Source of the DNA: Paragonimus skrjabini miyazakii
Taxonomy: Eukaryota; Platyhelminthes; Trematoda; Plagiorchiida; Troglotrematidae
Direction of reading: 5' to 3'
Assembly: GCA_014338405.1 (NCBI GenBank)
Contig: JTDE01000307.1
Coordinates: 42,011-106,010 of the forward strand
DNA length: 64,000 bases
Part shown: positions 55,605-64,000 of the stretch, piece by piece
How positions within the stretch are numbered: position 1 is the stretch's first letter
How the letters are laid out: each line of letters begins with the position of its first letter
Translations under genes and position numbers: made by a program
The notes under the pieces: model-generated
Told to the model about the DNA's origin: nothing
Database searches by the model: none
What the model saw: the letters and a program-made list of their open reading frames with translations, nothing else

Positions 55605-58600
55605 TCAGGTTTGTACACTGCAACAATCTGCAGCGTTATGCTGACGGGGACGATCCAGGTGCAGACAGGCTAAATGGAAGCAGTCAGATGAAAGACGCAC
55701 TACTGACCGCGTAGTAGTGCTTAGGTAACGAAGCACGACCATATAGGTATACAGCAGAACTATTTTTGTAGTTGCGGCACTGCTGTCTTCTGAGTAAGGA
55801 AGAAGGGGGTTAGAAAAGGTGCCCTCAAACAAGGAGCACTCCGATCGCCCAACGGTTGACCGTGACCGCCGACGTATTATCCATTACGGTCGAAAAACAT
55901 TTATTAACTCTCAAAAGCCTGATGTAGCTTCGAGTACATTCACTGCTCGCAGCAATGCTCAAAATCAAACATTACTATCTTATCCACTTTGCCCTCAGAC
56001 TAGGCAAGCCCCTCACTGCCAAATGAGTCAGACTCCTGAGTCAATAGCTCCGCGAAGGATCCCCCAAGAAAACCCTGTATCCTGTTGTCCCGCAGGTCAG
56101 ACTTTTGAGTCAACGACTCGGGGTGAGGTCTTTCAAGTCGACCCCCTTCCACGGCACAAAGGACCGGGAAGTATCAGAAGTTATCATTCTGCCTACAGCG
56201 ACGTTGTTCACTTATCACGACTTTCCCTTTCTATTTTACTCTCCAAGTGTTCTCGGGCGATAATTGTTTTCTGAGGCCAAGACAACTGGTAAACATTGGT
56301 GCTTTCAATGTCCACACTGCCCGACAAGTTGGTCAGCAAGCTGTTCTGGCAAGTACTTCCTCAAGTCTTGAACTTGATGTGTGTGTGTGTGTGGTGTGTC
56401 TGTGGGAGACCCGAGTCTTCGATTCTAGCACGGTTATCCACTTGAGCTCACCTCTAGATAACTGTCGATCCAAGCTGTACTCCTAGGATCTGTAGTTACG
56501 CCGAAGCTGAATCTTATTGTCAAACTGGGGAGGGAATCGCACTGAGTTCCCGAGCAGAGCAATGTTTGCTCGAATAGATCTCAGTGAACAGTCACTAATG
56601 CGCTGTCTGGCTCAATACATTGGTAAAGGTCTGTTAGCGCAAATCAGTAAGGCGTTGTGTTTTCATTAGATCAGCGTATGCCTCAACAGACAACTGTTTG
56701 AATGTTACCAAATATGCGTTCTACAATACCATCACTGACTTTTTGAAACAAGCTAAACATTCTGCTATCATCATACTAGTTCGCCATTTTTAGGTTAAGC
56801 TTAGTCGTCATTTTTTTAGAAAACAAGCGACTGTGAGGTATGTTTGGTGTCCGTCCACTGTGCACTGACAGTGGGAAAAGACTGCTGCAGCTGTGTGCTT
56901 CTCATTGCCTCTACATTTTGAGCAACACATTTTAACACAGGAAGACATTGTGTTACCTGGAGAACGTGTGCTTCTCAGCCGAGGACACAACTCGAACATA
57001 TAGCAATCAGTTACAGATGGCGTCATTCTGTTAGATTGTCATGCATTTTGGTGCAAACATCTGGAGTTGGACCATGCTGTCATGCGTGCTTGTTTTGTTT
57101 TGTCATTTGCCCAGAGATCACACACTTGTAAATGCAAGATACTTAACTGGCATTCGATTGAGAAGAGTGTGATGGACGTATGCCAGGAAGTATTGGTGAA
57201 CAAATTGCCCAGTTCAGGTCAAGTAAGAGAACCTAACGATCACTGGGAAAATATCGTACCAGCTGTGAAAGCCTGCTGTGAGGAAGTGTGCTTCGAAGGA
57301 GCTGTGCAGTTGCGACAGGAATGAACTTCTGTCACGTCGATATACCTCATGAACAAGCGTCGCTGGATTCCGTCTGACTTTGAACATCACGCGACGAATG
57401 TAGGGAACATAAACGCAAGCAGACTCAAAGCCTGTGCAAGGACCATTAACACTACTTGGTCGAACAGTCGAAAGAGATGGAAAGAACCTTTTTATCCATG
57501 TATAGCAGAAGGCCTTATTTTCTGACCTGTTGTTGTACTGGCCGTGGAGTCTATGTAATTGGAACCATGTGTGGAAACGATAGTTCATTTTCATTAGCTA
57601 GTCGTGCAGAATTGACTGATGGGCTGAAAATTTTTCGGGACCAATCCAACTGACCTTAACCAGACCATGTGAACGACGAGATCTGAATAGTCAGTTATTG
57701 CGTTCCAGATGGCCCTCCGTCAGAAGCAGAAGTGGCCCTGGGGTTTAAGTTATTGATACCTGGCAAAGCTCCTGGGCCAGATCTCCTCTCTCTTTCTGTT
57801 TTCTAGGATGGCGGAGAAAGGTCGATTACAGAGCTGACGAAAATCTTTCAGACGATTAGGGAGACTGTAGAGGTACCTCGTGATTGGTGCCTATCAACAG
57901 TAATTTCCACTTTCAGAAAGGAGGCCCGAAGTCTATGTGACAACCACAATGTCATCAGTTTGGTGTCTGTTGCGTCCAAATCACTCACTGGCCTCATTTC
58001 ACGTCGGCTCACCAAGTCCACTGAAAATCGGACACGCGAAGAACAGGCAGGATCTCGATCCGGTCGAAGGTGCGTTGATCACATTTCTACCTTGTGAAGG
58101 ATATTGGAACATCGGCACTCTTATGGGCAACCGACGTTGGTAATCTTTTCAGACCTAAAGGCTGCTTTCAATTCAGTTGCTCGTAGCGTTCTCTGGAACC
58201 GCCTTCTTTGCAAGCTGGTTTCAGGAAAATACATGAATCTGTTGAGATCACTGTATGTTCATTCTGTAAGCAGGTTGAGAGTTTATGGACAACGGTCTCA
58301 GGCGCTTATCACTTCTAGTGGTATTTATCAGGGGTGTCCGATCTCCCCACTTCTGTTCACTTTTATCATAAACGATATTCTGAAAGGTGTGCTTGAAGAA
58401 TCCAATGGGCTCAATTTGGAGGTTCTACCTGGTGCTAGATTGCCTAACGTGAAGTTTGCGTATGACATTGTTTTACTTAGCCTCTATGCTGAAGACATGC
58501 AGACCATGCTGGGCAAGGTGAGTGACCGGGTTGGTTTGTATGGACTGTACTTCGCACCTTCAAAATGTAAAGTGCTTCTTCAAGATTGGGGCATTCCCAC

Positions 58601-58810
58601 TCCTACTTTTTTATTGCAGGCAATCCATCTGAAACTGTAGAGACTTTCGCGTGCTTGGGCAGCCCTGTCTTTACAGACTGTAATCAGCGTGCAGCAAAGA
58701 CAAGTTGTTTTTGCTCACCTGAGTCATCTTTTGACAAAAATAACTGCGACCGTTTACATGTGTACCGCACGTTGGAAAGCTAAATCTTCGGCACTTGATC
58801 CATATTCGTA
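55605..58810 (+). mobile_element. Decayed LINE with endonuclease and RT
   Basis: The longest retroelement in the window. 55819-56274 is an open, uncharacterised 5' frame. 56280-56480 gives VNIGAFNVHTARQVGQQAVL and an LDVC...ETRVFDSSTVIHL stretch, the start of an AP endonuclease, interrupted by a GT repeat. 57020-57320 gives DCHAFWCKHLELDHAVMRAC and DHWENI, the end of that domain. 57700-58110 has KAPGPD and EEQAGSRSGRRCVDH; 58104-58640 has IFSDLKAAFNSVARSVLWNR (RT motif A) and YQGCPISPLLFTFIIND (motif B). The catalytic box reads FAYD (58455-58466), so the first Asp is replaced by Tyr. Stops and frameshifts are frequent. EN-RT type, CR1/RTE-like; the 3' C-terminal module seen in other copies is missing. 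Confidence 0.88.
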
Positions 58811-60189
58811 GGTCCCGTGCTCGCAGTCATCATTGACACCGACTACTAAGTATTTGAAAGTAGGCTGGGGTTTGGCTGGTATAACATAAACAACTCTCAT
58901 CCATAATTTCAGCCTTCGCGTTCAGTTTGACTTTTCAGGCGATCTAGGTTGAAAAAGAACTCTAGAATCGAGTGAATTTTCTGTTAGGCTTCCTTAGTGA
59001 TACATAGCCTAGTAATGATCGTGATTTTAACTCCGATCTGGGCTTTCATGGGGCAACCGTTTTCGCCACACACCAGTGACTTCACATTCGTCAAGACCGG
59101 ACTATCATACGGAAACACTCAGCCACGTTCGCTTGTGAATGATGCCTAGCTTGCCAGATTGTCTCAAAATAGGATATAATGATGGTCCTGTTGATTCTAA
59201 CTGGTGATTGCGTTACTGTCTTCCACTGGTCAATCGTGGATACCAGATATCACAGATTGGTCTCTGTTCCGCACAAGTATCCGGTGTATGAGAAACATGT
59301 TCTGTCTTATTCAAACATGCCAAGCGTTCATTACTGATGCTGTTCGTTTACTTCCATCCAGGCATCCACTTAGATCAAACAACTGATGTCTCAGAGATGT
59401 ACTTCTGTACATCCATTACCCAGTTCCTAAAGCACCCTCTAACTCACCGGAACCATAAATTCGGCTATCACCAGATCACAAAATAACCTCTTAAGTTATA
59501 TCCGCCACGTTTTACCCCAAAAATGACCTTTATAGTGTACTGTATTTACTGCAGTAACTAGCTCCACCTTTCTGTCACGTAGGTAACTTCATTCACTGGG
59601 GCCTCTGTATCAATCGTTTTTGTATCGTTTAGAACAAGTTTTGTATCATGACAGTTTGACAATTATTGGAACCCACAGAAACTCAACGGCCCCGCATATT
59701 AATCTACCGTACCGAAAGTTAAGGGTAACCTTCTTACAGCGTGTTCCAGACCATATGCTATATGTTCATAGTTGATTGAAATCTTAACCTATTCTGCTGC
59801 CGCAGGTATGTTCATGCTTGTCTGACCCAGAGCACTGTATCGCATTTGGTAGATTTTCTTCATCCTATGACTTAGCGGCATGCTGAGAGCCAACATTATA
59901 TGACAAATCTGGGACGGTATGAATTTGTAGACACAACGTTGCAATTGAGATAGTTGTCTGGCTGGGATGAAGCGAGAAGCAGCAGCTGCGACCGTTTGTT
60001 ATGTACACTTCAATGTAGAAGACTATATGCTTAGCACAGATGGTACTTGCGCACAAACCAGTCCAGTCTCCGGTATGCGATTTCTGTGATTACGAGAGAA
60101 GTGATACAGTAACAGCTGGGCAGTCTGAATATTGTGCACGTGCGAATGTTATCCAACATTTTAATATGACAGTAAGGTTGTAGCTAATA
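58811..60189. other. Intergenic DNA; weak SINE trace at 58985-59075
   Basis: 58985-59075 shares short blocks (GATTTTAACTC, AGTGATACATAG) with the - strand SINE copy at 30725, but divergence is high. Otherwise nothing supported. Confidence 0.3.
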
Positions 60190-60262
60190 CAAGGCTATTA
60201 GCACAGTGATCGGCACAATCGCCTCATGTGAATGACTACTGGAGTTCAAGTCCATGTTGAGA
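60190..60262 (+). repeat. tRNA-like segment, probable SINE head
   Basis: TTAGCACAGTGATCGG resembles a tRNA A box and GGAGTTCAAGTCC a B box, about 30 bp apart, as in a tRNA-derived pol III promoter. The flanks do not form an acceptor stem, so it is not a functional tRNA gene. Confidence 0.4.
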
Positions 60263-62689
60263 AGTCTGATATATGTGGATGTCGAGCTTAATGCACCTTG
60301 TCAATATAGGTTGGTTGAAAAATCTACGTACTCGTCAAAGTTCCGTTTCAAGTTATATCAATCGAATCATCAACCAATTAGTAGTAGGTATTAGATTCTT
60401 CCGCTACTTTAATGATTGGTGTAATTTCAGTTTGGGATGCAGTTCTGTCTTGTGCGCTAACGTCTGTTATTTGTGCCCTAAATCGATCACAGTTTTCTTT
60501 CCTGCAAATCATATTAGTCATTCTTTTAGAAAATATGTCACTTTTTAATTATACCAGGATTACTGGCCAGTGTAACAGCGGTAAACATTAGCCCTGATAT
60601 GAATGATATATTGGTTGCGGGATTCCTTCGCTTGGCGTAATAACTCGCAAAATGTCAAGTTGGTTCTTGTATTTGCCTACTTTCTTCTTTGCTAGACTTC
60701 TAGTTTACTCATTGAGAATCAGCTGGACGGTGTGATGCGATCGATTTATCTATAATTCAAAACTGTATTTTAACTGTCACTAAGATGTCAACTTTTTAAG
60801 ATAATTCGCTTAACATTGTCTATTCTCTATCATAATCTGTGCATCTTTATGTATATGAAAATGACTGACGCTCGCTGAACGTGTTGGAAAAATTGTTTTT
60901 GTCTCCATCCTGACTACGTCAGCAACAGATTAATTTGGTTTACAGTCAAATTGAAAGCTGAAATAGAACGTCAGACTATTAATCTAAACTACCCCCAAGA
61001 ACTTGAGAATAGCCGTATTTTGTGTTCAGTATTCACTCAGAATTTTGGATGATGACACCAGAAGTTCTTCAACGTCGCCTATCAGTGGAATATTGATAGC
61101 CCACTACAGTTTGTCATGCGCGTCTGGTAGAATCATGGTCATAAACGAAACATCAGATAATTCGCGACAAGACATTTAGACTGTTTCATCTTGGGTGACT
61201 TTTTTGGACGACCTAACCATTACTTAAATCGGTCATTCAAATGGGAACAAATAACACTAAAAACATCATAGATTTTTTGGTGATCGATCTCACTGATTTA
61301 ATCGAGAAGTTGGTTTGAAACATAGCTGTCCAAAATTTAGCTCAATTTTATGATTGAGTGATCTTAGTGATTGTTTAGATCATGTACACAAATACTGCTT
61401 TATAAGCTTTTTTAACAATCTTGCAAACATTTAGTCTCAGATTCATCATTGCTCATGTAATTTCCCGAAAGAGTATGGGCTTTAGTTTTACATATTAAAA
61501 TCGGCCATTTAGGTATACCAAAACGGTACTACTAGCCGCGCCAATAGAACAATCAAAAGATGTAACTTGTGTTATCTTTTCCACGTTAGTACTGAGGACA
61601 ATGCTGTTACATACACATAAAACTGAGTCATTGGAGACAGCAGTATAGCAAAAGATGTATAAGCTGGAAACGCCTACCTTATACAAATGGATAATTGTCA
61701 CATGCTTGCTTGTGTGCTTGTTCGCCACCTGGACAGCCGAAAAACCAACATGAGTTGTTCATTAAAAAAATGATGGGCAGATGTAATGAAAAATGACGCC
61801 CCAGTGAATTGCTGAATGCTATTGATTGTTGTACGGAACACGACACTGAGCGCATTGATGACGTTCGCCTTGTGACACATCGCATATCAGTCGACGCCGA
61901 TGAGTTCTTGTCTTACAAACTGGTTGTGATCAAGGTTGTCATTTGGGTTTGCAACCTGTTTAATGGATGTTCACCATACACAATGCCAAACTCTTGATTG
62001 ACCTTTTTGATATAGTGTTCAACGCTTCTGCTTTCATTCTTCTATCTGTTCTCGGCTAACAGGCGACTGTAACGTACACTGCTGCTCGTCATTATCATGT
62101 GACTCTTTCTTCACAAAAGAAGCTTATACAATCTTGTAATTGCGTAACCAGAGTTCACATCAGTTTTCATTCTATCACGTAACTGTGTGTACTGAACTCC
62201 AAACCACCCAGAACTCACGGCGTTGCGAGCGAACATGTCCCAGAGGTGCTCTGTGAGATCAAGTCATGTAGGCAGAACAGCCAGTCTAAGACGTATACTG
62301 TGCTAAAAAAATGTGCTGTATTCTTCTAACATTGGGCCTATACTGTGGAAGGTTGTTTTGATGAGAGATCACATTTCACCACATATGCGGAAATCTATTG
62401 ACTGTTTCGAAAAGGGTGACAATTTGCTCGTCAACCAAGGTAGCTAAGTTGCCTAAACTTTGTTTGGAGTAATCCTGAAATAACCACCAGTGGTCTTCTA
62501 TCGGTCTTCTAAGCAAACTGCACTTTGTACTTTGGGAGCCACACTAATAAAACGGTAGTGTGCGAAGAGAGGTAACAATGGGAAAAAAGACTAACACAAT
62601 AGTTAGTCAGAGCAAATCGTAATACAATGACCTCACAATGTATAGACCCCCTATGAAAATCACTCCACTTCAAGTGTGCCGAAATGTTT
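60263..62689. other. Intergenic DNA, nothing supported
   Basis: Short ORFs without domains; no repeats recognised. Confidence 0.5.
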
Positions 62690-63250
62690 GCGATAGGGGC
62701 CGTCAGGGAATCACACATTGACTGCGACACATCGCCATCTCGGATAGCGTCTCTAACCAGCGGTTTGAGTGATCACGAGGACCCCATCCAGGCAGGCGAC
62801 ACCTACCCACTTTGCTCAATGGAGCAGTCAAGGTCTTCATATTTCGTGACCACGTTGTTGCTTGACCACCACGTGGTTTTACCCAACTGTTTGTGGCCTC
62901 AGCGTACTATGCCCGGTACGGTAAACGATCAGATGACATACGGAGTACGTGACCCAACCATCGCAAGCTGTACAACGTGATTAATTGACCAATTGATCGC
63001 GCATCTCGAGCGTTCCGGAATACACGCTGACGAACTGCCACATTGCTCACGCGATCAGTCCACATAATATGGGCCAATCGGCGGAGACAACGATGGTCAA
63101 ACACAGCAAGCTTGTTGATATCTTCTTTGTGAAAAGTCCATGTTTCTGAACCATAAAGCAAAATGGAACGCACACAGGCATTATATACCCTTCCTTTCAG
63201 CGACAACAAACGTCTTTTCGACGCCACGGATGACTCAGGGAAGTCTTGAT
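62690..63250 (-). mobile_element. LINE 3' end, - strand
   Basis: The - strand ORF at 62907-63227 reads LLSLKGRVYNACVRSILLYG, then FDHRCLRRLAHIMW, DRVSNVAVRQRVF and LRWLGHVLRMSSDRLPYRA, the C-terminal module of the EN-RT LINE family also seen at 5283-5590 and 18880-19147. 62690-62906 is its 3' UTR, also shared. It is the best-preserved 3' end in the window and is truncated on its 5' side. Confidence 0.88.
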
Positions 63251-63884
63251 AATGCGCTGTTACCGGTCATGACGAAAGAAGTATTTTGAAAATTTCATTA
63301 TCGCGCTGAATACATCGAACACACAGAAATCGGATTCCACTGATTGAACTGCTCTCCCTCTCAAAAATAAATACGTTCAGTGAAGAAATCTTTTGATTGA
63401 TCGACTAACCCTTCGTGTTATTGAGGCTGGGTGGATCAAAGATACAGCTCTTAATGCGAATGGTTAATTGTTTGAACCCTGCACAATTTATCTCTAGCTA
63501 ATAAGTCCAGACAAGAATAAAACCTGTTCTAGAGTATCGGTTCGAGAGTAAGCATCAAAAAACATCGTAACTGAATTTACCCTTTCTTGTTCAGTAATTT
63601 ACGAAAAAATTCAAATACGAAATTCTTCAGAAACTACGTTTAGTTAACGTATTTTGTGAATTTAAATTAACATGTCACACGATATGGTCGTTGATAACTG
63701 ATAAGGAAAGATGAAAAGGTGTTACATCTCACTAAAATTAGGTCACAACACCAGGTGTGCGTGGTCACTTGAAAGGCCGAGCAGAATTTCCCGATTTCCC
63801 GTTAATTAGATAGTGAGGGATATTTCAAGTTGAACATCACCCACAATTGATCACAGCTGTCGCATTCCCATAGACATTCCAATC
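63251..63884. other. Intergenic DNA, nothing supported
   Basis: AT-rich, no gene or repeat recognised. Confidence 0.5.
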
Positions 63885-64000
63885 GGCCCCTTTCGAACAG
63901 CAGAAACACTAGACTTGAGTTTCGCTCTCATTAGAGCTCGTCAGTAGTGCACATCATCGCCACTGCCGGGACTTGAACCACGGACACGGTGTTCATGAGG
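63885..64000 (-). mobile_element. SINE copy cut by the window end
   Basis: On the - strand it reads GTGGTTCAAGTCCCGGCAGT, a good tRNA B box, then ATGTGCACTACTGACGAGCT and GAGCGAAACTCAAGTCTAGT, as in the inner inverted arms at 49 kb. The A-box side lies beyond the window. Confidence 0.8.

Noticed and set aside
60190..60262. Functional tRNA gene
   Set aside because: A- and B-box-like motifs exist but no acceptor stem or convincing cloverleaf can be formed.

Overview
The window is eukaryotic and almost entirely one gene. On the + strand, 2281-40872 holds DNA topoisomerase II (TOP2), split into 20 coding exons that I could join phase by phase with GT-AG borders. The predicted protein is 1627 residues. 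It keeps the GHKL ATPase motifs, the Toprim EGDSA and DQDQDG motifs, the active-site Arg-Tyr pair (R811/Y812) and a long acidic/basic C-terminal domain.

The organism looks like a digenean flatworm with a large, repeat-rich genome. The first three introns are only 35, 33 and 33 bp and the later ones run to 9.5 kb, a 5'-small/3'-large pattern known from schistosomes. The dispersed repeats are of types common in flukes: EN-RT LINEs, a CsRn1-like Ty3/gypsy element, BEL/Pao and a tRNA-derived SINE. I cannot name the species. A 100-N scaffold gap at 19182-19281 sits inside intron 10.

Layout: 1-2280 is upstream flank with no gene I can support. 2281-3260 has exons 1-4 (ATPase) with tiny introns. 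3261-10321 is intron 4, carrying a LINE 3' half and a gypsy gag-protease-RT remnant. 10322-21702 has exons 5-13 (transducer, Toprim, winged helix, tower and coiled coil). 24201-27298 has exons 14-17 (start of the C-terminal domain). 27299-36810 is intron 17, with a BEL/Pao remnant, a SINE copy, a repeat pair and an unexplained 165-codon antisense ORF. 36811-40872 has exons 18-20 (rest of the C-terminal domain). A possible alternative last exon lies at 43466-43544.

From about 43.6 kb to the end I find only intergenic and repeat DNA. The most structured part is 48578-51037, a 2.46-kb block bounded by two 292-bp inverted arms, with a second 267-bp inverted pair and a gypsy integrase remnant inside. 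55.8-58.8 kb holds a decayed but fairly complete LINE (endonuclease plus RT), 62.7-63.25 kb another LINE 3' end, and the window closes inside a SINE copy.

The most interesting points are an apparent duplication of a C-terminal-domain exon module in TOP2 that forms a frame-neutral cassette, the possible alternative last exon, and the nested palindromic block. No CRISPR, viral genome, rRNA or intact tRNA gene was seen.
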